Assembly (NCBI GenBank): GCA_041487075.1
Contig: JBGPMO010000042.1
Span: 1 to 5,785, forward strand
Source of the DNA: JBGPMO01 sp041487075
GTDB taxonomy: Bacteria; Patescibacteriota; Minisyncoccia; UBA6257; 1-14-0-10-40-38
Reading direction: 5' to 3'
DNA length: 5,785 nucleotides
Made by a program: the position numbers and the translations under genes. The notes beneath the pieces were generated by a model. It was not told where the DNA came from. It ran no database searches and was given only the letters and a program-made list of their open reading frames with translations. The first letter of the stretch is position 1. Each line of letters starts with the position of its first letter. Below are positions 1-5,605 of this stretch, piece by piece.

Positions 1-23
1 CCGGGAACAACTGAGCGGGATCG

Positions 24-58
24 GAAAACAGCTACCCTTACTTCGGGCGGCTTTTTTC
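24..58 (+). terminator. Terminator-like hairpin upstream of lepA
   Basis: The outer arms GAAAACAGC (24-32) and GCTTTTTTC (50-58) pair over 9 positions with one C/T mismatch. After a 2x2 internal mismatch, an inner CCC (35-37) pairs with GGG (45-47) around a 7-nt loop. The T run lies in and next to the 3' arm, as in an A-tract/T-tract intrinsic terminator. It would end transcription of a gene lying to the left of the window, whose 3' end cannot be identified with confidence. The imperfect stem keeps confidence moderate. Confidence 0.45.
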
Positions 59-66
59 TTATAAAA

Positions 67-96
67 TTGCGGTTGAACGCCATTCTACGGTAGAGT
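67..96 (+). promoter_or_regulatory. Weak candidate promoter for lepA
   Basis: TTGCGG (67-72), an 18-bp spacer and TAGAGT (91-96) resemble a sigma70-type promoter, matching the consensus at 3/6 and 4/6 positions. The start site would fall around 103-105, only a few bases before the lepA ATG at 109. It sits just after the terminator-like hairpin, which fits a new transcription unit. The match is poor and could be chance. Confidence 0.22.
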
Positions 97-108
97 GAAC
101 TATGATTT

Positions 109-1905
109 ATGGATTTGAATAATATAAGGAATTTCGTCATCATCGCACACATCGATCACGGAAAAAGCACGCTTGCGGACCGATTTCTTGAGGTTACGGG
201 CACGGTTGCAGCCCGCCTTATGAAGCCGCAATACTTGGATCAGCTTGAACTTGAGCGCGAGCGGGGGATTACGATTAAAATGGCGCCGGTCAGGATGACC
301 TATGCCGGCACTATACTGAATCTTATTGACACGCCCGGCCACTCGGACTTTGGATATGAGGTTTCGCGGGCGCTTACCGCCGTTGAAGGCGGTATTCTTT
401 TGGTAGACGCAACGCAAGGCATTCAGGCGCAGACCCTAGCGAATTATGAGAGCGCAAAGCGGGCTGATCTCTATCTGATCGGCGCAGTGAATAAGATTGA
501 TGTTGCCTCACTCGAGCAGGTGGAGGCAACAGTCAAAGAACTCGCCGAGCTTTTGGGATCGAGTGAGAGTGAAATTGTAAAAGTTTCCGGGAAAACCGGC
601 GAAGGCGTGAAAGAGTTGCTTGTGACGGTAATGCGGCGGGTGCCGCCGCCTAAGCGGCGCGGGGGGTCGTGGAGCCGCGGGCTCGTTTTTGACTCTATTT
701 ATGATGAGCATAAAGGAATTATTGCTTTTCTCCGCGTCTTCGACGGCGAATTCAAAACATTCGCCGAAGCCGAGTTTATGGCAACCGGTGTACGTTTCAA
801 AATGAAAGAGATTGGCTATTTTTCGCCAGCCATGAAAGCGGGCGAGTCATTGGGTTCCGGTGAGATTGGTTATATTGCAACCGGCATTAAGGATCCGGAT
901 AAATTGAAAATTGGGGACACGGTGATAGCGACTGACGACCTGCGAGTAGCCGCGAGCAAATGCGAACCATTTCCGGGATATCAGGAGCCGAATCCGGTGG
1001 TGTTTGTTTCGTTTTATCCCGAGGATCCGGCGGAATACGACACTTTACGGCAAGCGTTAGGACATCTTCGTTTAAATGACGCCTCGCTTCGGTTTGAATC
1101 TGATATGAGTGAAATTTTAGGCAGGGGGTTCAAGGGGGGATTTTTGGGACGGCTCCATTTTGAGATTACCGCGGATAGGCTCGAACGTGAATTTAAAGTG
1201 AGAACCGTGCACAGCTTTCCCTCGGTTGCTTACCAGATTAAAATTAAAAACAACGGTTGGATAACCATAACGAACCCCAAGGATTTTCCCGCTGATCCGG
1301 CCGAGGTGTTGGAACCGATAGTAAGAACGGAGATACTAACGCCTCCGCAGTATCTGGGGCCCGTCATCCAATTAAAGGAGTTGTTTCGGTTTTCGCATAT
1401 GGAAGTAAAAACAGTGGGCGCAAAAACGTTGGTGACCGCAAAGCTCCCGCTCGCAGATCTTGTTTCTGATCTGGATGATAAGCTGAAATCAGTTTCCGAG
1501 GGCTTTGCATCGCTTTCGTATGAGCCAATGGGCTGGGAACGGGGAGAGGTCGTGAAAATGGATATCTTAGTTGCCGAGCAGATAGTGCCGGGCCTGACGC
1601 GTATTCTTCCTCATGTCGAGCTCGAGCGCGAAGCGCGGCGGACGGTTGAGAAATTAAAAGAGCTGCTTCCGCGGGTTCAGTTCACACAGGCGATTCAGGC
1701 AGCAGTGAACGGGAAAATTATCGCGCGCGAGACTATTCCCGCCATGCGGAAAGATGTGACAGATTATCTCTATGGCGGGGACCGGACGCGGAAGATGAAG
1801 CTTTGGAAGAAACAGCAACGAGGGAAAAAGCGGCTCAAAGCACTGGGCGTTAAAAGCCAGGTAAAAATTCCCGCTTCGATTTTTAAAGAGCTTCTGAAAA
1901 GATAA
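109..1905 (+). CDS. lepA: Elongation factor 4 (LepA), ribosomal back-translocase GTPase
   Basis: This is a translational GTPase of 598 aa, the usual LepA length (about 600), acting on the ribosome in the cytoplasm. The G domain shows AHIDHGKST (P-loop, residues 13-21), RERGITIK (switch I, Thr55), DTPGH (switch II, His78), NKID (128-131) and SGK (160-162, G5, where SAK is common). A polyproline linker VPPPK (178-182) leads to the beta-barrel domain II, then domains III and V. The LepA-specific C-terminal domain is intact, with IQAAVNGKIIARET and YGGDRTRKMK near the end. The segment around residues 498-510 (IVPGLTRILPH) departs from the VDALxxIxH pattern of many LepAs. The ATG at 109 gives the canonical N-terminus. 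The nearby ATG at 102 is out of frame and stops after six codons. No clear Shine-Dalgarno site precedes the start. Confidence 0.97.
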   Translation: MDLNNIRNFVIIAHIDHGKSTLADRFLEVTGTVAARLMKPQYLDQLELERERGITIKMAPVRMTYAGTILNLIDTPGHSDFGYEVSRALTAVEGGILLVDATQGIQAQTLANYESAKRADLYLIGAVNKIDVASLEQVEATVKELAELLGSSESEIVKVSGKTGEGVKELLVTVMRRVPPPKRRGGSWSRGLVFDSIYDEHKGIIAFLRVFDGEFKTFAEAEFMATGVRFKMKEIGYFSPAMKAGESLGSGEIGYIATGIKDPDKLKIGDTVIATDDLRVAASKCEPFPGYQEPNPVVFVSFYPEDPAEYDTLRQALGHLRLNDASLRFESDMSEILGRGFKGGFLGRLHFEITADRLEREFKVRTVHSFPSVAYQIKIKNNGWITITNPKDFPADPAEVLEPIVRTEILTPPQYLGPVIQLKELFRFSHMEVKTVGAKTLVTAKLPLADLVSDLDDKLKSVSEGFASLSYEPMGWERGEVVKMDILVAEQIVPGLTRILPHVELEREARRTVEKLKELLPRVQFTQAIQAAVNGKIIARETIPAMRKDVTDYLYGGDRTRKMKLWKKQQRGKKRLKALGVKSQVKIPASIFKELLKR

Positions 1906-1927
1906 GAGCGTAGATTTTTCCGCTATC

Positions 1928-1957
1928 TTGCCGATGGTCTGCGAAATCAGCTATAGT
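1928..1957 (+). promoter_or_regulatory. Candidate promoter of ftsB-like gene with near-leaderless spacing
   Basis: TTGCCG (1928-1933), an 18-bp spacer and TATAGT (1952-1957) match the sigma70 consensus at 4/6 and 5/6 positions. Only 8 bp separate the -10 box from the ATG at 1966, so transcription would start at or within a base or two of the start codon. No Shine-Dalgarno sequence is present. This suggests a separate transcription unit for the ftsB-like and surA-like pair, read from a leaderless or nearly leaderless mRNA. Confidence 0.5.
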
Positions 1958-1965
1958 AAATCCAA

Positions 1966-2241
1966 ATGAAAGTGGTGCTTGCAGTTGGGCTTTTCGTTAT
2001 TCTCCTCGTGGGCGGGGTACAGGTGTATCACTTATGGGTTCAGCACGTTGAGTTGAAAAGCCGGGTAGCAAAGGTGTCGGTTCAGGTTGATGCGTTGGAG
2101 CGGGAGAATACGTCGCTTGCCGCAGAGCTTGAATATTTTGCAAATCCTGCAAATCTCTTGAAAGAATTTAAAAAACTCTTTAATTATAAAGAGCCTGGGG
2201 AAAAACTTTATATCGTCGTGCCAAAAGAAGCACAGCCGTAA
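1966..2241 (+). CDS. FtsB/DivIC-like septum formation initiator protein
   Basis: This is a small bitopic protein of 91 aa. It has a very short cytoplasmic tail, one transmembrane helix (about residues 3-21), a coiled-coil stretch (about 26-59, with DALERENTSLAAELE) and a conserved end NPANLLKEFKKLFNYKEPGEK followed by a short strand (LYIVVP). That order is typical of the FtsB/DivIC family, which bridges FtsL and FtsQ-type proteins in the divisome outside the membrane. An in-frame TAA at 1957-1959 rules out a longer N-terminus, so the ATG at 1966 is well fixed. The surA-like gene starts 3 bp after its stop, so the two are probably co-transcribed. Assignment rests on architecture and the C-terminal motif. 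FtsB and FtsL/DivIC subtypes cannot be separated here, so no symbol is given. Confidence 0.85.
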   Translation: MKVVLAVGLFVILLVGGVQVYHLWVQHVELKSRVAKVSVQVDALERENTSLAAELEYFANPANLLKEFKKLFNYKEPGEKLYIVVPKEAQP

Positions 2242-2244
2242 TCT

Positions 2245-2856
2245 ATGCCGCCCGAGGATCCAAATTATCATCGAAAGCTTTTGCGATTCGCCGCTGGCGT
2301 TATGGTGATGGTGGGTATTGCTATGGGGGCATACTATACCGTACACAGCGGTTATTATCCGGCCGCAATAATAGGTTCACGTGTTGTTACTGCACGGACA
2401 CTGAATGAAGCCGTTGGAGCTGTTGCTCATTATTATGAGCAGGCATTGAAAACGTATAGTGTAACCGACACGAGTTTGAAAGATAAGCAAATATCAATTC
2501 CCGAAGTGCGGCGCCTCACGCTCGACAAAATGATCGAGAATGAATTCGTCTCGCGTGAGCTTGAGGCGACCGTGGGAAATGATTTAACACGGCTCGTGGC
2601 GGCAAAAATCAATACCGCCGAGCTCCAAGATCCGGAATTTGGGAAAGCAGTTGCGACGCTCTATGGATTGACTCGAGAGCGGTTTCGGATATTCGTGCTT
2701 GAGCCGCAGGCGCGTGAAGAAATTCTCCAGAATACGAAATTTGAGGCGAAGGCGGATGAGTTTAAAAATTGGTTGACGCGGACCCGGAAGAGTGCGAGCG
2801 TAGTGATTCTGGTGCCAGATCTCGCCTGGGACGGAGAGAAGGTGGTGTTGAGATAG
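2245..2856 (+). CDS. Membrane-anchored SurA N-terminal-domain-like protein, no PPIase domain
   Basis: This 203-aa protein has a short basic cytoplasmic N-terminus, one transmembrane or uncleaved signal-anchor helix (about residues 12-33), and an extracytoplasmic helical region. The segment AIIGSRVVTARTLNEAV (41-57), then LTLDKMIENEFVSRELE (91-107) and LYGLTRERFR (139-148), resembles the strand-plus-helices layout of the SurA/PrsA N-terminal chaperone domain. Nothing resembling a parvulin catalytic domain follows. The protein ends soon after a helix (FKNWLTRTRKSA) and a short strand (VVILVP). An inferred role is holding or folding secreted proteins at the outer face of the membrane. It lies 3 bp downstream of the ftsB-like gene and ends 50 bp before tRNA-Gly. 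It has no obvious Shine-Dalgarno site, so translation is probably coupled. The family call is from memory of fold pattern and is moderate. Confidence 0.7.
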   Translation: MPPEDPNYHRKLLRFAAGVMVMVGIAMGAYYTVHSGYYPAAIIGSRVVTARTLNEAVGAVAHYYEQALKTYSVTDTSLKDKQISIPEVRRLTLDKMIENEFVSRELEATVGNDLTRLVAAKINTAELQDPEFGKAVATLYGLTRERFRIFVLEPQAREEILQNTKFEAKADEFKNWLTRTRKSASVVILVPDLAWDGEKVVLR

Positions 2857-2906
2857 CGGCGAGTAAATGAGGCCAAGTCAGGTAGTGAAAGTGCGAGTAA
2901 TATTAT

Positions 2907-2977
2907 GCGGGCGTAGTACAATGGTAGTACGGTTGCTTCCCAAGCAACAAACGTGGGTTCGATTCCCATCGTCCGCT
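2907..2977 (+). tRNA. tRNA-Gly (anticodon CCC)
   Basis: A full cloverleaf of 71 nt is visible. The acceptor GCGGGCG pairs with CGTCCGC (one G-T pair). The D-arm is GTAC/GTAC. The anticodon stem GTTGC/GCAAC encloses the loop TTCCCAA, with anticodon CCC at 2939-2941. The variable loop is 4 nt and the T-arm has loop TTCGATT. The discriminator is T, usual for bacterial tRNA-Gly. CCA is not encoded (CAT follows), so the tail must be added enzymatically. It reads GGG codons. No convincing own promoter is seen, so it may be transcribed from the surA-like unit upstream. Confidence 0.96.
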
Positions 2978-3000
2978 CATACAATCCTTCTTTTGGTGTC

Positions 3001-3041
3001 GGGGCAAGGTTGAAACGAGGGTTCGATTCCCTTCACTCGCC
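3001..3041 (+). pseudogene. 3'-half tRNA relic, Gly-like, lacking a 5' half
   Basis: The segment carries a T-arm (GAGGG TTCGATT CCCTT, 3017-3033), a variable loop AAAC and a 3' acceptor strand CACTCGC (3034-3040) in correct tRNA order. Residues 3013-3041 align without gaps to 2949-2977 of tRNA-Gly with 23 of 29 identical. The second T-stem pair is swapped from T-A to A-T, so pairing is kept. The preceding GGCAAGGTTG resembles the 3' side of a Gly anticodon arm, but U33 and a matching 5' anticodon strand are missing. No GCGAGTG acceptor strand exists 70-95 nt upstream. It therefore looks like the remnant of a separate tRNA-Gly gene. Confidence 0.6.
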
Positions 3042-3045
3042 ACGA

Positions 3046-3074
3046 TTGATTTAAAGAATCTTTAATGCTAATTT
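3046..3074 (+). promoter_or_regulatory. Candidate promoter for tRNA-Thr and prfB
   Basis: TTGATT (3046-3051), a 17-bp spacer and TAATTT (3069-3074), preceded by TGC as a possible extended -10, would start transcription near 3081, about 5 nt before tRNA-Thr. The region is AT-rich and also holds a small inverted repeat TTAAAG/CTTTAA between the boxes. The -10 match is only 3/6, so the call rests on spacing and position. Confidence 0.35.
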
Positions 3075-3085
3075 AGCCGAATATT

Positions 3086-3157
3086 GCCACCTTAGCTCAG
3101 CGGTAGAGCAACGCTTTCGTAAAGCGTGGGTCCCCGGTTCAAATCCGGGAGGTGGCT
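3086..3157 (+). tRNA. tRNA-Thr (anticodon CGT)
   Basis: A complete cloverleaf of 72 nt is present. The acceptor GCCACCT pairs perfectly with AGGTGGC. The D-stem is GCTC/GAGC with loop AGCGGTA. The anticodon stem ACGCT/AGCGT encloses TTCGTAA, giving anticodon CGT at 3118-3120. The T-arm is CCCGG TTCAAAT CCGGG. The discriminator is T and the next bases are CCG, so CCA is not encoded. It reads ACG codons. Its 3' end lies only 22 nt before the prfB ATG, so a shared transcript would be cut by tRNA 3' processing just upstream of prfB. Confidence 0.96.
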
Positions 3158-3164
3158 CCGATTC

Positions 3165-3170
3165 GAGGAA
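3165..3170 (+). promoter_or_regulatory. Ribosome binding site of prfB
   Basis: GAGGAA lies 9 nt before the ATG at 3180 (10-11 nt from the AGG core). It supports that start over the longer frame opening at 3126, which runs through tRNA-Thr. It is the only clear Shine-Dalgarno-like site seen ahead of a gene in the window. Confidence 0.6.
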
Positions 3171-3179
3171 TTTTTATTT

Positions 3180-3944
3180 ATGGAAAACAGTACTATACCT
3201 TTGAGACCCCTTACCGGGAAATACGATAAATTTCCCGCTCACCTTTCAATCTATGCAGGCGCTGGTGGCGACGATGCGAAAGATTGGGCTGATATGCTGT
3301 TTCGTATGTACGTGCGCTACGCCGAACGGCGCAGTTGGCGCGTCACACAAACCGATGACCGCGCCATAGAAATTAAAGGGGAGTATGCCTTTGGGATGAT
3401 CAAAAAAGAAGCCGGGGTTCATCGGCTGGTTCGCATATCGCCGTTTTCTTCTAAAAAATTGCGCCATACCTCGTTTGCGCTCGTTGAGGTGGTGCCGGTT
3501 CTCCCTGAACTTGCATTCAGGCATTTTCAAATTCCACCGGAAGACCTTGAGGTTTCTTTCTCCCGTGCGGGGGGTCCGGGCGGGCAAAATGTTAACAAGG
3601 TGGAGACGGCGGTCCGGGTTACCCATACGCCGACTGGCCTTGTGGTTTCTTCGCGCGCCGAGCGAAGCCAGGCGCAGAACCGCGAGAAAGCAATTCAACT
3701 TTTGAAATCGAGGTTGTTTCATATGATGGAGTCTGCACAAAAAAAAGAGCTTTCGGAACTCCGCATCAAAGTGAAGCCGGAGTGGGGGAATCAAATTCGT
3801 TCGTATGTGCTTCACCCCTACAAATTAGTAAAAGATCACCGGACAAAGACAGAATCATCACAGCCCGAAAAGATTTTAGACGGTGATCTCGACAAGTTCA
3901 TTGAAGCAGAGTTACAATTAGCGGATACGGTCGCTCGTGGCTAA
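3180..3944 (+). CDS. prfB: Peptide chain release factor 2, lacking N-terminal domain 1
   Basis: This class I release factor ends translation at UGA and UAA by hydrolysing peptidyl-tRNA. The 254-aa protein begins directly at the domain 2 boundary (LTGKYDK, then IYAGAGGDDAKDWADMLFRMY, residues 24-44). It carries the RF2 codon-recognition tripeptide SPF (87-89, in HRLVRISPF), the catalytic GGQ loop (134-136, in RAGGPGGQNVNKVET), and a normal end (IRSYVLHPYKLVKDHRT, LDGDLDKFIEA). Usual RF2 is about 360 aa; the missing part of roughly 100 aa is domain 1, the helical bundle near the ribosomal stalk base. The autoregulatory UGA frameshift site normally near codon 25 is lost with it. tRNA-Thr occupies the upstream DNA, so domain 1 is not encoded there. 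ftsE follows after 11 bp. PrfH-type factors also lack domain 1, but SPF and the RF2-like sequence favour prfB. Confidence 0.88.
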   Translation: MENSTIPLRPLTGKYDKFPAHLSIYAGAGGDDAKDWADMLFRMYVRYAERRSWRVTQTDDRAIEIKGEYAFGMIKKEAGVHRLVRISPFSSKKLRHTSFALVEVVPVLPELAFRHFQIPPEDLEVSFSRAGGPGGQNVNKVETAVRVTHTPTGLVVSSRAERSQAQNREKAIQLLKSRLFHMMESAQKKELSELRIKVKPEWGNQIRSYVLHPYKLVKDHRTKTESSQPEKILDGDLDKFIEAELQLADTVARG

Positions 3945-3955
3945 TCGCTATACGT

Positions 3956-4639
3956 ATGATTGCCTTTCACAACGTTTCAAAAGTTTACAGCAAGAATTCA
4001 GCCGCTCTTCAAGATATTGACCTTGAAATTAAGCCGGGAGAATTCGTTTCTTTGGTTGGGCTTTCGGGTGCAGGAAAATCTACTCTCATCAAGCTGCTTA
4101 TTGGCGAAGAGAAGCCGACGAAAGGGCGCGTTATTTTCGGTTCTTATGATGTAGGCAAGCTTAAACCAAAAGAGCTTCCGCATCTTCGCCGTAAAATCGG
4201 CATCGTGTTTCAGGATTTTAAGCTTTTGCCAACCAAAACGGCGTTTGAGAACGTTGCGTTTGCGCTTGAGGTAAACGGCACGCCGCAGGTGGAGATAGAA
4301 GGATTTGTCCCGCAGGTTTTGGATATGGTGGGGCTGACTGAAAAACGAAGCCATTTCCCGCATCAGCTCTCCGGCGGAGAGAAACAGCGGGTTGCGATTG
4401 CGCGTGCGATGGTGCACCGGCCCGCGGTTATGATTGCTGATGAGCCGACTGGTAATCTTGATGAACAGAATACCGAAGAAATCATCAAGTTGATTACGAA
4501 GATCAATGAATTGGGCACCACCGTTCTCCTTGCAACGCACAATAGGCATGTCGTGAATCTTCTTTCAAAGCGGGTTGTGGTGCTTGTTGATGGGAAAATT
4601 GTGCGCGATGAAGAAAAAGCAAAGTATAGCCTGTCGTGA
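3956..4639 (+). CDS. ftsE: Cell division ATP-binding protein FtsE
   Basis: This is the cytoplasmic ABC ATPase partner of FtsX. The complex sits at the septum and activates peptidoglycan hydrolases across the membrane rather than transporting a substrate. The 227-aa length is normal for FtsE. All ABC motifs are intact: Walker A GLSGAGKST (35-43), Q-loop VFQDF (Gln86), signature LSGGEKQR (138-145), Walker B VMIADE with catalytic Glu163, D-loop NLDE, and H-loop His195. DEPTGNLD and the short C-terminus fit FtsE more than a general exporter ATPase. It lies 11 bp after prfB and 24 bp before ftsX, so all three probably share a transcript. It ends in TGA, the only UGA-terminated complete gene here, and ftsX is in the same reading frame. 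No Shine-Dalgarno site is evident. Confidence 0.95.
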   Translation: MIAFHNVSKVYSKNSAALQDIDLEIKPGEFVSLVGLSGAGKSTLIKLLIGEEKPTKGRVIFGSYDVGKLKPKELPHLRRKIGIVFQDFKLLPTKTAFENVAFALEVNGTPQVEIEGFVPQVLDMVGLTEKRSHFPHQLSGGEKQRVAIARAMVHRPAVMIADEPTGNLDEQNTEEIIKLITKINELGTTVLLATHNRHVVNLLSKRVVVLVDGKIVRDEEKAKYSLS

Positions 4640-4663
4640 AACGAGAAACGATATAAATATACT

Positions 4664-5572
4664 ATGGCAACAACCCTTGCGCGCATTTTAAAATATGGTT
4701 TACAAAGTTTCCGGCGGAACAGCCTTATTTCTGTCGCAACTATTATTGTGATGGTGCTCGCCCTTTTAGTTTTTCAAGGGCTTATTATTTTCAATGCGGT
4801 GACAAAGACCGCCATCGCCTCATTGAACGATAAAATCGATGTCAGCGTCTATTTCAAAACGAGTGTGTCGGAGGATGACATTTTGAAAATCGAGAAGGCG
4901 CTCGAATCCTTAAAAGAGGTCAAACGGGTAGACTATATTTCACGCGACCGCGCACTCGAGATATTTCAGGAGCTCCACAAGGATGATCCTACTATTACTG
5001 AAGCAATCAAAATTTCTGAAGAGAATCCTTTGCTTGCATCTTTAAATATCAAAGCAAACGATCCGAATGATTACGCTTCGATCCTTAATTATTTCAATGA
5101 CCCGAATGTAAAGCCGCTCATCGAGCGCATTCCGGATGCAAAGAATCGGAATGTGATTGACCGGCTGAATCGGATTGTTGCTGTGATAAAGGGCATTGGC
5201 CTCGGCCTCACCATTTTTTTGGCCGTGACGGCGATTATTGTGACGTTTAATACCATCCGGCTCGCTATCTACTCAAATCGCGAAGAGATCGGCATCATGC
5301 GACTCGTCGGCGCTTCCAACACCTTTATTAACGGGCCATATTTTGTTGAAGCGGTTATTTTCGGCGTTATCGCGGCGGTTATTTCACTTATCGTGGCTGC
5401 TCCGTTTATCAGCTTTTCATCTCCGCATGTTCAGTCTTTTATTCCTGAAATGAATCTCGAAACGTATTTTTATGGGAATCTCGGCCTCCTGTTTCTTTAT
5501 CAGGTTTTTTTCAGCGTTTTTCTTGGTATTGTTTCTGGAGCGATTGCGACCAGGCAATATCTAAAATTGTAA
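4664..5572 (+). CDS. ftsX: Cell division protein FtsX (permease-like)
   Basis: This inner-membrane protein pairs with FtsE. The 302-aa sequence has the standard FtsX layout: a cytoplasmic N-terminus, TM1 (about 21-44), an extracytoplasmic domain (about 50-168) that would contact hydrolases or adaptors, then TM2 (about 172-198), TM3 (about 227-248) and TM4 (about 272-295). The cytoplasmic motif NREEIGIMRLVGAS (205-218) after TM2 is the conserved FtsX/MacB-like coupling segment that contacts the ATPase. The ATG at 4664 is the first start after the ftsE TGA. AT-rich TATAAATATACT precedes it, with no Shine-Dalgarno site. The gene is last in the prfB-ftsE-ftsX unit and is followed by a long hairpin. 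No hydrolase gene (for example an M23 peptidase) follows directly. Confidence 0.94.
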   Translation: MATTLARILKYGLQSFRRNSLISVATIIVMVLALLVFQGLIIFNAVTKTAIASLNDKIDVSVYFKTSVSEDDILKIEKALESLKEVKRVDYISRDRALEIFQELHKDDPTITEAIKISEENPLLASLNIKANDPNDYASILNYFNDPNVKPLIERIPDAKNRNVIDRLNRIVAVIKGIGLGLTIFLAVTAIIVTFNTIRLAIYSNREEIGIMRLVGASNTFINGPYFVEAVIFGVIAAVISLIVAAPFISFSSPHVQSFIPEMNLETYFYGNLGLLFLYQVFFSVFLGIVSGAIATRQYLKL

Positions 5573-5605
5573 GAAATTTTTTACGGTGATTTTATAAGAG
5601 AGAGC

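Noticed and set aside
1..93. Possible 3' end of an upstream plus-strand gene (stops at 12-14, 62-64 or 91-93 depending on frame)
   Set aside because: Three frames give different ends and none has recognisable residues. The hairpin at 24-58 would favour the stop at 12-14, but the evidence is too thin to call a gene.
1902..1927. Imperfect hairpin after lepA (GATA..GCG with CGC-TATC, plus a short T run in the loop)
   Set aside because: Pairing needs a 3-nt bulge and the T run sits in the loop, not after the stem. It is not a convincing terminator.
2661..2984. Minus-strand open frame of 107 codons with a GIEPTFVAWEATVLPLYYA-like stretch
   Set aside because: That stretch is the antisense translation of tRNA-Gly and the rest is antisense to the surA-like gene. 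It is a familiar spurious call.
3052..3064. TTAAAG/CTTTAA inverted repeat before tRNA-Thr
   Set aside because: It is only six A/T-rich pairs with a 3-nt loop and no T tract. Such repeats are expected by chance in AT-rich spacers.
3126..3179. N-terminal extension of prfB starting at ATG 3126
   Set aside because: It lies inside tRNA-Thr and its residues are just the tRNA translated. ATG 3180 has an SD-like site and matches the RF2 domain 2 start.
3246..3815. Minus-strand open frame of 189 codons across prfB
   Set aside because: It is fully antisense to a clearly recognisable release factor and shows no family features.
3998..4549. Minus-strand open frame of 183 codons across ftsE
   Set aside because: It is antisense to an intact ABC ATPase and is explained as a shadow frame.
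109..5572. Recoded UGA (code 25, as in Gracilibacteria and Absconditabacteria)
   Set aside because: No in-frame UGA occurs inside any gene, ftsE ends in UGA at its normal length, and an RF2 gene is present.
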